A stretch of DNA of 64,000 nucleotides from an uncultured Latescibacterota bacterium (lineage in GTDB: Bacteria; Latescibacterota; UBA2968; UBA8231), in contig OX638377.1 of NCBI GenBank assembly GCA_951813615.1, positions 4,800,599-4,864,598 on the forward strand, written 5' to 3'. The position numbers and the translations under genes are program-made. This document shows, one piece after another, positions 8,122 through 17,400 of this stretch. The notes beneath the pieces are model-generated. The model was not told the origin of the DNA. It ran no database searches and was given only the letters and a program-made list of their open reading frames with translations. Numbering within the stretch: position 1 is the first letter of the stretch; each line of letters opens with the position of its first letter.

Positions 8122-8882
8122 CACCGGTCATCCAAGTAGAGAATCTCTCCTTTGCCTACGAAGAGCGGCCGATCCTCAACGACATCTCGCTGGAGATCCC
8201 GGCGGGACAGTTCACCGTCCTGCTCGGCAAGAACGGCAGCGGTAAATCGACGCTCATGCGCATTCTCGGCGGTTTCCTCGACTTCAAAAGCGGCAAAGTG
8301 CATATCATGGGGGAAGAGATCCGCTCCTTCTCGTCCCGGCAGCGGGCCCGCATCCTCGGCTTCTTGCCCCAGCACCACCGTCCAGTTTTTCCCTTTTCCG
8401 TGCAGGACGTGGTCCTAACCGGCCGCGCCAGCTATGTCTCCTATATCCCCAAGCAGGAGGACCTAGCGGTCTGCATCACAGCGCTGGAACGGGTCGGCAT
8501 TGTCCATCTGAAGGAGCGTCCCTATACCGATCTGTCGGGGGGGGAGCAACAACTCGTCCACATCGCTCGGGTTCTGGCCCAGCAGCCCCGTCTCATCCTC
8601 CTCGACGAACCGAGTTCGCACCTCGACTTCCTCAACCAAGCGCACCTGCTGCGCCTGATCCGCGAGTTGGTCGATGCCGACCTCACCGTCCTCGCCATCT
8701 TGCACGACCCCAACAGCGCCTTCCTCTATGGAGATCACTTCATTTTCCTCAAGGATGGTGCCGTGGAGCGGCTGTCAGCGGCCGAGCGGCCGTGGGACCG
8801 CGACTTTCTGGAGCGGATCTACGACACTAAAATGGATTCGATTCCCTACGGCGACCGCGCCTTCGTGGTGCCGAAGAGGTGA
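8109..8882 (+). CDS. ABC transporter ATP-binding protein (iron-chelate/cobalamin type)
   Basis: A 257-residue ABC ATPase. Walker A is LLGKNGSGKST near residue 38, the Q-loop is FLPQHHRP, the signature is LSGGEQQLVHIARVL, Walker B is LILLDEPSSHLD, and the H-loop is AILHDPNS. The H-loop has His-Asp-Pro-Asn, a common variation in the FepC/BtuD group. It powers import of the ligand captured by the TonB receptor and binding protein encoded just upstream. Length is normal for the family (about 250-270). Confidence 0.93.
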   Translation: MGDLTPVIQVENLSFAYEERPILNDISLEIPAGQFTVLLGKNGSGKSTLMRILGGFLDFKSGKVHIMGEEIRSFSSRQRARILGFLPQHHRPVFPFSVQDVVLTGRASYVSYIPKQEDLAVCITALERVGIVHLKERPYTDLSGGEQQLVHIARVLAQQPRLILLDEPSSHLDFLNQAHLLRLIRELVDADLTVLAILHDPNSAFLYGDHFIFLKDGAVERLSAAERPWDRDFLERIYDTKMDSIPYGDRAFVVPKR

Positions 8883-8888
8883 GCGGGC

Positions 8889-9965
8889 TCAGCCGCTGTG
8901 CAGGACTATCTCGCGGTCGGCGCCGCGCAACGGCAGTTCGACCCAGCCACCGCCAGCGCGGTGGGAGGCGTGAAAGGCAATGAGCGCCTCTAGCGTGCGC
9001 ACGGCTTCCCTCGCATCGTAGGAGAAGGGGCCCTCCCCCTCGAGCCAATTGACAATCTCGACTACGGCGCGATCCATGCCGCTGTCCGGGGAGTCGTCGG
9101 GCAGGAACTCGCGGTCGTCGCCGCGCACGATCTCAATGTCGCGGTTGCGGCAGATGGCGTAGCCCTCGGTGCCGTGGAAGCGATGGCGCGGTGGTGCGGT
9201 GCCGTAGTCGGCCGCGTCAACCGTGCAGATCAAATCGCCCTGCGGCGCGCCATCGACCGCGGGTAAGTCGCGTCCGAGGCGCAGCAGGCCCCAGCCGCCG
9301 GGATCGGTGAAGGCACCGCCACGGCAGTCGGGTTTCCCCGACAGGTCGAGGGTGCCGGATACCGCGGTCACCGGCAGGCCGGTGGCCATCTGCACGGCGT
9401 CGATCATGTGCGTGCCGACGTTGCCGAGGCGGCCAGAGGTCCACTGGAGCGAGGCCGAGGTCAGCGTGCCGAGGGCACCAGCGGCGATGCGGTCGCGCAG
9501 CGCCCGATAGCCGGGGTGGAAACGCAGGTTGTGGTTGATGACCAGCAGGGCACCGGCCTTGTTGCAGGTGGAGAGCATGCCCTCGGCCTCGGCGACCGTC
9601 GCCGCAATGGGCTTTTCGCAGTAGATGGCGCGGGCACCGGCTTCTATGGCCGCTTGGGTAATCTCGGCGTGGACGGGGGTGTACGTGGCGATCGAGACGA
9701 TGTCCAAGGGCGCGGCTGCGCGGAACATCTCGCGCCAGTCGGCAAATGTGGGCACGCCGTAGCGCGCGTGGAAGCGCTCGCGCCGCCCGTCGTCGCGGCT
9801 GCTGCCGGCGACTAAATCGACCCGGTCGTGGTTGCGCAGTGCCCCCACGTGCGTGCCGTCGAGGTCCTCGACGAGCTGGCCGAGGGCGTCGCCCGAGACC
9901 TGATCTGCACCTCCGATGAAGCCCAATCCTACGATTGCTGCACGGTATTTCGTTTCTCCTGCCAT
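8889..9965 (-). CDS. Gfo/Idh/MocA-family oxidoreductase
   Basis: The 358-residue protein starts at MAGETKYRAAIVGLGFIGGA, with the Rossmann GxGxxG (GLGFIG) and the family motif CEKPIA at about residue 115. The C-terminal half is the usual beta-sheet substrate domain. It probably oxidises or reduces a sugar or inositol-like substrate with NAD(P). An extended reading frame reaches 10169, but the chosen ATG has AGGAGG 6 nt upstream and gives the normal N-terminus. It lies 13 nt behind the amidohydrolase gene on the same strand, so the two probably form an operon for one small-molecule pathway. Confidence 0.88.
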   Translation of the reverse strand: MAGETKYRAAIVGLGFIGGADQVSGDALGQLVEDLDGTHVGALRNHDRVDLVAGSSRDDGRRERFHARYGVPTFADWREMFRAAAPLDIVSIATYTPVHAEITQAAIEAGARAIYCEKPIAATVAEAEGMLSTCNKAGALLVINHNLRFHPGYRALRDRIAAGALGTLTSASLQWTSGRLGNVGTHMIDAVQMATGLPVTAVSGTLDLSGKPDCRGGAFTDPGGWGLLRLGRDLPAVDGAPQGDLICTVDAADYGTAPPRHRFHGTEGYAICRNRDIEIVRGDDREFLPDDSPDSGMDRAVVEIVNWLEGEGPFSYDAREAVRTLEALIAFHASHRAGGGWVELPLRGADREIVLHSG

Positions 9966-9978
9966 GGTATTCCTCCTA

Positions 9979-11127
9979 TCAGACTTTGAGGCCGAGCACG
10001 CGCGCGCAGGTCCCACCCATAATCGCCGCCAGATCCTCGGCCGAGAGGAACTCGCAGTAGTCCTCAATCCAGCGGCGCGACTGGCGATAGGTGCAAAACC
10101 GGTTCTGGAAGGGCATATCCGTGCCCCACAGCAGCCGCTCGGCACCAATGCGCTCGACCATCTGCTCAAGCGTCGGCCACAGTTCGCGGTACGGGTAGTC
10201 GAACAAGTCGCCGAGGCGCACCGGGAAGCAGACTTCTAAGCTCAGATTCGGATTGTCGAAGGGAGCCCATATCTCGTCGGGCAGTTCAATTCGACTCGGA
10301 AAACCGGCGGGATCGTCGTCGAGGAAGAGACGCCACGGGAAGCCGTGCGTGAGGCTGCACAACACGTCCGGGTAACGCTCCATCCAGCGCACCAAGATGT
10401 CGAGCTCGGCCAAGTAACCGCGACGACGGCTCTCCACCGTCTGCAACACCGACGCTTCGCCCGGCCCGGTGCCGAGCGTAAAGAACACGGGCACGCCGAG
10501 CGTGGCCACGGCCTCCCAGAACGGACGCAGGTGCTCCCCGTCCCACGGATCGGAGCGATAGTAGTAGGCGTGAGGCGGGTTGAACTTGATCGCGTGCAGA
10601 CCGTGCTGCTCGACGGCGGCGACCGTCTCGGCGATGACGGCATCAAGTTCACCGGCCAAGCGCCACTCATCAACCGGAGCCATCGAATAAATGCGCGCTG
10701 GATCGACGGCGACCGACTCCGCCTGGAAGACTGGATCACGGCCCAGCATGGCATCGACGTGCAACAGGACTTTATCGACGCCAGCATAGTCCATCTCGGC
10801 CAGCAAGTTGTGAGGCGTGTACTCCAAGTGGGGCAAGTTGGGCGGATAGAACTGCTTGGTGAAATCCTCGCCGTCAATCGTCCACACCACCCGTCCCTTG
10901 TCGTGGTCAACACGAAAGTTGACGTCGGGCAGGTTGTCGAAATCCATGGCCCCACCGGGAGCGGCCAGCACATCGGAAGAGGCCGGTGCGCGGTCGCGGA
11001 TGCGCCAAGCGGGCTGGTGATGGGAGGCCTGACCGCCCTGGACCCAGCGGAGGTGATCAGCAGCCGTAGGGTGCCCGGCAGGAGAGTCGGCGGGAGGGAA
11101 GCAGTAGGCATGAGAATCGATGATCAT
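9979..11127 (-). CDS. Amidohydrolase_2-family protein with altered HxH site
   Basis: A 382-residue TIM-barrel amidohydrolase-like protein. It has DSHAYCFPP at the N-terminus, KFNPPHAYYYRSDP in the middle, CSLTHGFPW with a metal-type His and LLWGTDMPFQNRF near the C-terminus. In most relatives the first motif is D-x-H-x-H; here the second His position is Tyr (HAY). Metal binding may be altered, or another ligand may be used. A long insert at residues 20-100 precedes the core barrel. It is first in a two-gene operon with the Gfo/Idh/MocA oxidoreductase. Substrate unknown. Confidence 0.8.
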   Translation of the reverse strand: MIIDSHAYCFPPADSPAGHPTAADHLRWVQGGQASHHQPAWRIRDRAPASSDVLAAPGGAMDFDNLPDVNFRVDHDKGRVVWTIDGEDFTKQFYPPNLPHLEYTPHNLLAEMDYAGVDKVLLHVDAMLGRDPVFQAESVAVDPARIYSMAPVDEWRLAGELDAVIAETVAAVEQHGLHAIKFNPPHAYYYRSDPWDGEHLRPFWEAVATLGVPVFFTLGTGPGEASVLQTVESRRRGYLAELDILVRWMERYPDVLCSLTHGFPWRLFLDDDPAGFPSRIELPDEIWAPFDNPNLSLEVCFPVRLGDLFDYPYRELWPTLEQMVERIGAERLLWGTDMPFQNRFCTYRQSRRWIEDYCEFLSAEDLAAIMGGTCARVLGLKV

Positions 11128-11573
11128 GGGCAGTACCTTAGTAATCGCGTCAGGAAAGTCGAAGGAAGAGTATATCTCTTTGAGAAGGATGTCAACGAAA
11201 GGAGCTCTAGCGCACCGACTTCAAGGATCTAGCACAGCTTGACCCACCATTAGAAACACTGTTTATTCGGTCCTATCTACTGTCGCCTCCAACCTTGCGC
11301 AACCGGCTCCCATCACCCCAAGACATGCTCTGCGCCGAAATGAAAGCCATTGACCGATACCATAAATGGGTCAGGGTATCGAGTATATATCGGCCAATGT
11401 CCGGACTTGATTGCGGAGATCCACGGTGACGATCCACTGCAAGTTAGGAGGGATTGTGTGAAGTCATAGCAGACGTTATTGCGTCTCAGGGGCGTCCACT
11501 TCCATAACTCCGAGTACGACCTGTACAGAGTGCCGAAGGAGTGACCTCTGGGCCATTACCGTGGAGAAAAACC
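11128..11573. other. 446-bp intergenic region holding a decayed antitoxin
   Basis: The gap between the divergent amidohydrolase and NicO exporter genes has no intact gene. It contains a short broken reading frame at 11340-11469 that looks like a HicB-type antitoxin (listed separately). Nothing else can be assigned. Confidence 0.6.
11340..11469 (+). pseudogene. Degraded HicB-like antitoxin fragment, frameshifted
   Basis: From ATG 11340 one frame reads MKAIDRYHKWVRVSS. The +1 frame then reads VYIGQCPDLIAEIHGDDPLQ and ends at TAG 11467-11469. Together they match the layout I recall for HicB-like antitoxins (HKWVxWSEEDxxYVGxCPxL...HGDDPxxVY), with the few residues between the two pieces lost. 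This suggests a small deletion of a length not divisible by three. No HicA toxin reading frame is visible nearby. It is probably a relic. The call rests on motif memory over about 40 residues. Confidence 0.5.
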
Positions 11574-12764
11574 ATGTTCATAGAACGAGCAATGGCGCGA
11601 ATACTGCTAGCACTAGTAGCGATGGCGATTGCAGCCTCGGCTTGGGGGGATGAGATCGGCGGGTCGGGACGGCTACCCGTCGGGACGGTAGCTGTTGAAG
11701 ACGGAGAAACGGATGCCCTCACCGATATGCTGCGCTCTGAAGAGCTGAGCTTAGGTCTGATCGTAGGGGCGTTGGCGCTGGCCCTTTTCCTCGGCGCGGC
11801 GCACGGCCTAGAGCCGGGGCACGGCAAAACCATCGTCGCCGCCTATCTCGTCGGCGCGCGCGGCACCGTGGGCAATGCCCTTTTCCTCGGCGGGGTAGTC
11901 GCCCTCACGCATACTTCTAGCGTCATTTTGTTGGGTCTAGTAGCACTCTTTGCCTCCCAGTACATCCTGCCGGAACAGATCTTCCCTTGGCTCGGTACGG
12001 CGTCCGGTTTCCTGATCATGGGGCTAGGCACATGGCTTTTGGTCAATCACCTTAGAGGTCGCATCCCTGGTCACAGCCACTCTCATGGGGGACAGCTCCA
12101 CGGACACAGCCATGAAGAAGAGCATCTCCACGAGCACGTCCACAGCCACGCCCATGGAGAGTATCTCCACGGACACAGCCATGAAGAAGAGTTTCTCCAC
12201 CAGCACGTCTATAGCTACTCCCTTGAGGAGCATCTTCACGAACACGGCCATGAAGAAGAGCATCTCCATGAGCACGTCCACAGCCACGCCCATGGGGAAC
12301 ATCATCACGAACCCAGCCATACCCGCGAAGAGGAATATCACCACGGACATGGCCATAGCCATGAAGAAGGGCACCACGGCCACCACGATCACCCTCATGG
12401 GGAACATCATCACGGCCACGGTCATACCCATGAAATACCCGACAAAGTGACCCTCGGCAGTTTGCTAACGCTGGGGATTTCCGGCGGTATCGTGCCTTGT
12501 ACGGGAGCCTTGGTGATCCTGTTGCTGGCGGTGGCCTTGCATCGCGTCGCCTTTGGTTTGCTGCTTTTGGTGGCCTTCAGCGTCGGACTGGCGGCAGTCC
12601 TCATCGCCATCGGCGTGCTCATCGTCAAGGCGCGACCGCTCGTGGAGCGCTTCTCGGGCGATGGCCGCTGGATTCAGCGGCTGCCCATTGCCAGTGCAGC
12701 AGTCATCATCGTCGTCGGCTTCGTCATAACGCTCAGAACGCTAATGCACTCGGGGATTATGTAG
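11574..12764 (+). CDS. NicO/RcnA-type nickel/cobalt transporter with repeated His-rich loop
   Basis: This 396-residue membrane protein has an N-terminal signal-like segment and then HGLEPGHGKTIVAAYLVGAR, the hallmark of the NicO/RcnA family. More transmembrane helices follow, with GIVPCTGALVILLLAVAL and a C-terminal RLPIASAAVIIVVGFVI. Between the helix sets (about residues 165-290) lies a cytosolic or periplasmic loop made almost entirely of His, Gly, Ser and Glu, including three 23-residue repeats. Such loops bind transition metals. RcnA relatives export Ni2+/Co2+, though some family members import. ATG 11574 has GGAG at 11562-11565, spacing 8; an in-frame ATG at 11541 is less likely. No metal-responsive regulator gene is adjacent. 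Confidence 0.85.
   Translation: MFIERAMARILLALVAMAIAASAWGDEIGGSGRLPVGTVAVEDGETDALTDMLRSEELSLGLIVGALALALFLGAAHGLEPGHGKTIVAAYLVGARGTVGNALFLGGVVALTHTSSVILLGLVALFASQYILPEQIFPWLGTASGFLIMGLGTWLLVNHLRGRIPGHSHSHGGQLHGHSHEEEHLHEHVHSHAHGEYLHGHSHEEEFLHQHVYSYSLEEHLHEHGHEEEHLHEHVHSHAHGEHHHEPSHTREEEYHHGHGHSHEEGHHGHHDHPHGEHHHGHGHTHEIPDKVTLGSLLTLGISGGIVPCTGALVILLLAVALHRVAFGLLLLVAFSVGLAAVLIAIGVLIVKARPLVERFSGDGRWIQRLPIASAAVIIVVGFVITLRTLMHSGIM
12099..12305 (+). repeat. Three 69-bp tandem repeats encoding metal-binding His-rich units
   Basis: Units at 12099-12167, 12168-12236 and 12237-12305 each encode 23 residues of the form H-G-H-S-H-E-E-E-x-L-H-x-H-V. Units 1 and 3 are closest. The repeat is in frame, so unit number can change without breaking the transporter. 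Confidence 0.85.
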
Positions 12765-12851
12765 GGGAGCGCCCATTGCATTGGGCACTGATCCCCGCTC
12801 AAGGTCGCCAGCGGCAAATGGCGCCCAATCCCAGTCACTCATACAAAAAAG

Positions 12852-12884
12852 AAGGGGAACCTCGCAAGGAGGTCCCCCTTTTTT
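12852..12884. terminator. Bidirectional intrinsic terminator between the Ni/Co transporter and gltD
   Basis: A 12-bp stem (12852-12863 with 12868-12879, one mismatch) closes on a 4-nt loop. It is flanked by an A-run on the left and CTTTTTT on the right, as expected for a terminator serving two convergent genes. Confidence 0.8.
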
Positions 12885-12902
12885 CGTACAACCTGCCGCC
12901 GC

Positions 12903-14396
12903 TCAGGGTAACTGCGTGCTGCCCATCAGATAGCGGTCCACCTCGCGGGCGGCACCCCTGCCCTCGTTGATCGCCCACACGACCAAGCTCTGGCCGCGCC
13001 GCATGTCGCCAGCGGCGAAGACTCCTTCGACGCTAGTGGCGTATTTCTCGTGCTCAGCACGGGCGTTGGAGCGCTCATCGCGCTCGACGCCTAGCTGTTC
13101 GATCATCGCGTCCTCTGGCCCGCGAAACCCCATCGCCAACAGCACCAAGTCGGCCGGCCAAACCTTCTCGGTGCCCTCGATCGGCACGGGCGTGAAGCGG
13201 CCGTTTTCATCCTTATCCCATTCGATATTGACCGTGTGCAGCTCCTTGACGCGGCCCTCGTCGTTGCCGACGAACCGCTGGGTCATAATCAGATACGTGC
13301 GCGGATCGTCGCCAAAGCGGGCTTTGGCTTCCTCTTGACCGTAGTCGAGCTTATAGACGTTGGGCCACTGCGGCCAGGGGTTGTCGGGCGCGCGCTCGTC
13401 CGGCGGCCGCGGCATGATCTCAAATTGCGAGAGTGTCTTGCATCCGTGGCGCATCGACGTGCCGACGCAGTCAGTGCCGGTGTCGCCGCCGCCGATGACG
13501 ATCACGTGCTTGTCCTTGGCCGAGATGTAGTTGCCGTCCGCGTGATTGGAGTCGAGCAGGCTCTTGGTATTGGCGTGCAAAAAGTCCATCGCAAAGTAGA
13601 TGCCCTGCAGATCCCGCCCTTCAATCGGCAGATCGTTGGGCTTGGTGGCCCCGCCGCAGAGAACCAGCGCGTCGTTTTCTTCCACTAGCTGCGTCGCCGG
13701 GAGATCCGCGCCGATCTCGGTGCGGGTGACGAACTTGACACCCTCCGCCTCCATCAGATCGACCCGACGCTGCACCACTTTTTTCTTGTCGAGCTTCATG
13801 TTAGGTATTCCGTACATCAGCAGGCCGCCAATGCGATCGGCCCGCTCGTACACGGACACCCAGTGGCCAGCGCGATTGAGCTGGGCGGCACAGGCCAAAC
13901 CCGCAGGACCGGAGCCGACGACGGCGACCTTCTTGCCGGTGCGCTTGTCGGGCGGCTCGGGCACAATCCAGCCCATCTCAAAGCCCTTATCGACAATCGC
14001 GCACTCGACGCTCTTGATCGTCACCGGCGGGGCGTTGATCCCCACCACGCAGGCCCCCTCGCAGGGCGCTGGGCAGACCCGGCCAGTAAACTCCGGGAAA
14101 TTGTTGGTCTTGTGCAGCCGCTCCAGCGCTTCCTGCCACAATCCGCGATAAACTAAGTCGTTCCATTCGGGGATTAGGTTGTTGATCGGGCAGCCAGAGC
14201 CTTTGTCGCCCTGACTGACGATGTCGCCCAAGTGGCAGAAGGGGATGCCGCAGTCCATGCAGCGCGCACCCTGATCGCGCAGGCGCTCGTCGGGAAAGTG
14301 CTCGTGGAACTCGTCCCAGTCCGCGACGCGCTCTAACGGGTCGCGGTCTTGCGGCAACTCGCGTGCAAACTCGATGAATCCGGTGGGTTTACCCAT
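12903..14396 (-). CDS. gltD: Glutamate synthase small (beta) subunit
   Basis: This 497-residue subunit passes electrons from NADPH to the large subunit for reductive glutamate synthesis from 2-oxoglutarate and glutamine. The N-terminal iron-sulphur cysteines appear as [10 protein letters not shown], then GSGCPINN, then [12 protein letters not shown]. The FAD-binding motif is [21 protein letters not shown], and the NADPH site is [15 protein letters not shown]. The C-terminal FAD motif is [19 protein letters not shown]. The start at 14396 ([10 protein letters not shown]) matches known GltD N-termini; a longer in-frame extension runs into gltB. It lies 14 nt downstream of gltB in one operon. Confidence 0.96.
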   Translation of the reverse strand: MGKPTGFIEFARELPQDRDPLERVADWDEFHEHFPDERLRDQGARCMDCGIPFCHLGDIVSQGDKGSGCPINNLIPEWNDLVYRGLWQEALERLHKTNNFPEFTGRVCPAPCEGACVVGINAPPVTIKSVECAIVDKGFEMGWIVPEPPDKRTGKKVAVVGSGPAGLACAAQLNRAGHWVSVYERADRIGGLLMYGIPNMKLDKKKVVQRRVDLMEAEGVKFVTRTEIGADLPATQLVEENDALVLCGGATKPNDLPIEGRDLQGIYFAMDFLHANTKSLLDSNHADGNYISAKDKHVIVIGGGDTGTDCVGTSMRHGCKTLSQFEIMPRPPDERAPDNPWPQWPNVYKLDYGQEEAKARFGDDPRTYLIMTQRFVGNDEGRVKELHTVNIEWDKDENGRFTPVPIEGTEKVWPADLVLLAMGFRGPEDAMIEQLGVERDERSNARAEHEKYATSVEGVFAAGDMRRGQSLVVWAINEGRGAAREVDRYLMGSTQLP

Positions 14397-14410
14397 TGAT
14401 TTTTTTCCTA

Positions 14411-17400
14411 TTAGGACGCTTCGGCCATGGCCTCGCGGAAGGCGACTAGCGCGGCCTCGTCGCCGGTCAGTCCGCGTTCCTCGACGCGCTTGAAGGCGTT
14501 GAGCATCTTGCGGTAATCGCGCGGCATGACCTTGACGAACTGGGGCAGCACCGCGTCCCATTGGTCCAAGACCCGCTGGCCAAGTGCGCTATTGGTGTGC
14601 TGCACGTGGCGCTCGATCATGGACCGCAACTCGGCGATGTCCTCGGCGTCCTCTACCGGCCCCATATCGGCCATCTCGTCGTTGAAGCGGATCGCAAAGT
14701 CGCCCCCTTCGTCGAGCACGTAGGCAATGCCGCCCGACATCCCAGCGCCAAAATTGCGCCCGGTGAGGCCCAGCACCACGACCCGCCCACCGGTCATGTA
14801 CTCGCAGCCGTGGTCGCCGACGCCCTCTACTACGGCGCGGACGCCGCTGTTGCGCACGCAAAAGCGCTCACCAGCAATACCGTGGATATATGCCTCGCCG
14901 GAGGTAGCGCCATAGAAGGCGACGTTGCCGCAAATGATGTTCTCCCACGGCACGAAGGTTGATCCTTTAGGCGGATAGAGCACCAGCTTGGCTCCCGAAA
15001 GCCCCTTGCCGAAGTAGTCGTTGGCATCGCCTTCGACTTCCATAGTCAGACCCTTCGGAGTGAAGGCGGCAAAGCTCTGGCCAGCGGCACCCGTGAACTT
15101 GAGATGAATGGTGTCCTCGGGTAGCCCCTCGGGACCGTAGCGCCGCGTCACTTCGCTGCCAAGGATCGTGCCTACGACTCGGTTGGTATTCTCGATCGGC
15201 AATTCCGCCACGACCGACTCGCCGTTTTCAAGAGCCGGTTTGCACAACTCCAGCAAGGTGGTATTATCGAGCGCCTCGTCCAGCCCGTGATCCTGCGGGA
15301 TCTGGCAGTAGCGCCCGACTTGAGGGCCGACCTCGGGCTGATGCAAGATCTGCGTCAAGTCGATGCCGGCTGTCTTCCACAACGCAATGGCCTTCTTGGG
15401 CTCGAGCTGGTCGGTGCGGCCAATCATCTCATTGACCGTGCGGAAGCCGAGCGCGGCCATGATTTCGCGCATGTCCTCGGCGACAAAGCGCAGGAAGTTG
15501 ACCACGTGATCGGGGGTCCCCACGAATTTGTCGCGCAGCTCCGGGTTTTGGGTTGCCACGCCCACTGGGCAGGTGTCGAGATGGCAGACCCGCATCATAA
15601 TGCAACCCATCGCCACCAGCGCCGTGGTCGCGAAACCGAATTCCTCCGCGCCCAACAACGCAGCGACGACCACGTCGCGGCCGGTCTTGAGCTGGCCGTC
15701 GGTCTCGACGACGATGCGGCTGCGCAGATCGTTGAGCACCAGCGTCTGATGCGTCTCGGCCAGCCCCAGTTCCCAGGGCAGACCAGCGTGCTTAATCGAG
15801 GTCTGCGGCGAGGCCCCGGTGCCGCCGTCGTGGCCCGAAATCAGCACCACATCCGCGTGGCCCTTGGCTACCCCCGCGGCGACTGTGCCGACCCCGAACT
15901 CGGAGACCAGCTTGACGTTGATCCGCGCATCGACATTTGAATTTTTGAGATCGTGGATTAGCTGTGCCAAATCTTCAATCGAGTAGATGTCGTGGTGCGG
16001 CGGCGGCGAGATCAGTTCGACGCCTGGGGTCGAGTGGCGCACCTTGGCGATCCAGGGATAGACCTTGGGGCCGGGCAACTCGCCGCCCTCGCCCGGCTTG
16101 GCGCCCTGAGCCATCTTGATTTGCAGTTCTTTGGCCTGAGTCAGGTAGTGACTCGTCACACCGAAGCGCCCGGAGGCCACCTGCTTAATGGCACTGTTTT
16201 TGGAGTCGCCGTTGGGCTCGATCACGTAGCGGGCCGGGTCTTCGCCGCCTTCGCCGGTATTGCTCTTGCCGCCGAGGCGGTTCATGGCGATGGCCAAATC
16301 TTCGTGTGCCTCTTTGCTAATCGAGCCGTAGGACATCGCCCCGCTCTTGAAGCGCCGGGTGATCTCCTCGACCGGCTCGACTTCCTCGATGGGTACCGAC
16401 TCGACTTCGCCTTTGAACTCCAACAGGCTCCGCAAGGTCGCCAAGCGCTCGGACTGGTCGTTGATCAACTCGGCGTACTGCTTGTACACCGCGTAGTCAT
16501 TGGCGCGCGACGCCCGCTGCAGCAGGTGGATCGTCTTGGGATTGAAGAGGTGATGCTCGCCGCCCTTGCGCCATTGGTAGTGCCCGCCCACGTCGAGGGT
16601 GCGGCCGTTGGTCGGGATCTGGGGGAAGGCCGCTTCGTGGCGCGCCAGAGCCTCGCGGGCAATGTCCTCAATACCCATGCCCTTCACCTGGGTCGTGGTC
16701 CAAGTAAAGTACTGATCAACCACTTCTTGGTTCAGCCCCACGGTCTCGAAAATCTGCGCCCCCCGATACGACTTGATCGTCGAAATGCCCATCTTGGCCA
16801 TCACCTTGACCGTCCCCTTGATCGCCGCGTAGATGTAGCGCTCCTCGGCCTCCGCGTAGGTATAGTCCTCAAGCATGTTTTCGTGGATCATGTCGTTGAG
16901 GCTCTCAAACGCCATGTAGGGGTTGATCGCCTGCGCGCCGTAGCCCAACAGCAGACAGAAGTGATGTACCTCGCGCGGCTCGCCCGACTCGAGCGCCAAG
17001 CCGACGCGAGTGCGGGTCTCCAGCCGCACCAAGTGATGATGTACCCCGGACACGGCTAACAGCGCCGGGATCGGCACGTTGTCGGCATCTGCTTCCCGGT
17101 CTGAGAGGATGATTAGGTTACACCCCTCGGCGATGGCCGCATCGACTTGGGCGCAAAGCGCGTCCATAGCCTTGGCGAGACCGGCCTCGCCATCCTCGCG
17201 CTTGAACAGGATCGGAATCGTCTCCGCCTTGTGGCCAAAGAGATCGACCTGCCGCAGCTTTTCCAACTCGTCGTTTTTGAGAATGGGCCGCTGCAAGGTG
17301 ATCTGGCGGCAACTCGCCGGCTCGGGCACCAGCAAATTGCGCTCGGGGCCGATCTTGGTCTCGGCCGAGGTAATCAATTCCTCGCGCAGCGGATCAAGCG

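Noticed and set aside
12099-12305. CRISPR-like tandem repeats
   Set aside because: The units are contiguous without spacers and encode an in-frame His-rich protein loop.
15992-17059. Long plus-strand reading frame (355 codons) inside gltB
   Set aside because: It is antisense to a highly conserved gene, rich in His, Leu, Gly and Asp in the way typical of antisense frames in high-G+C DNA.
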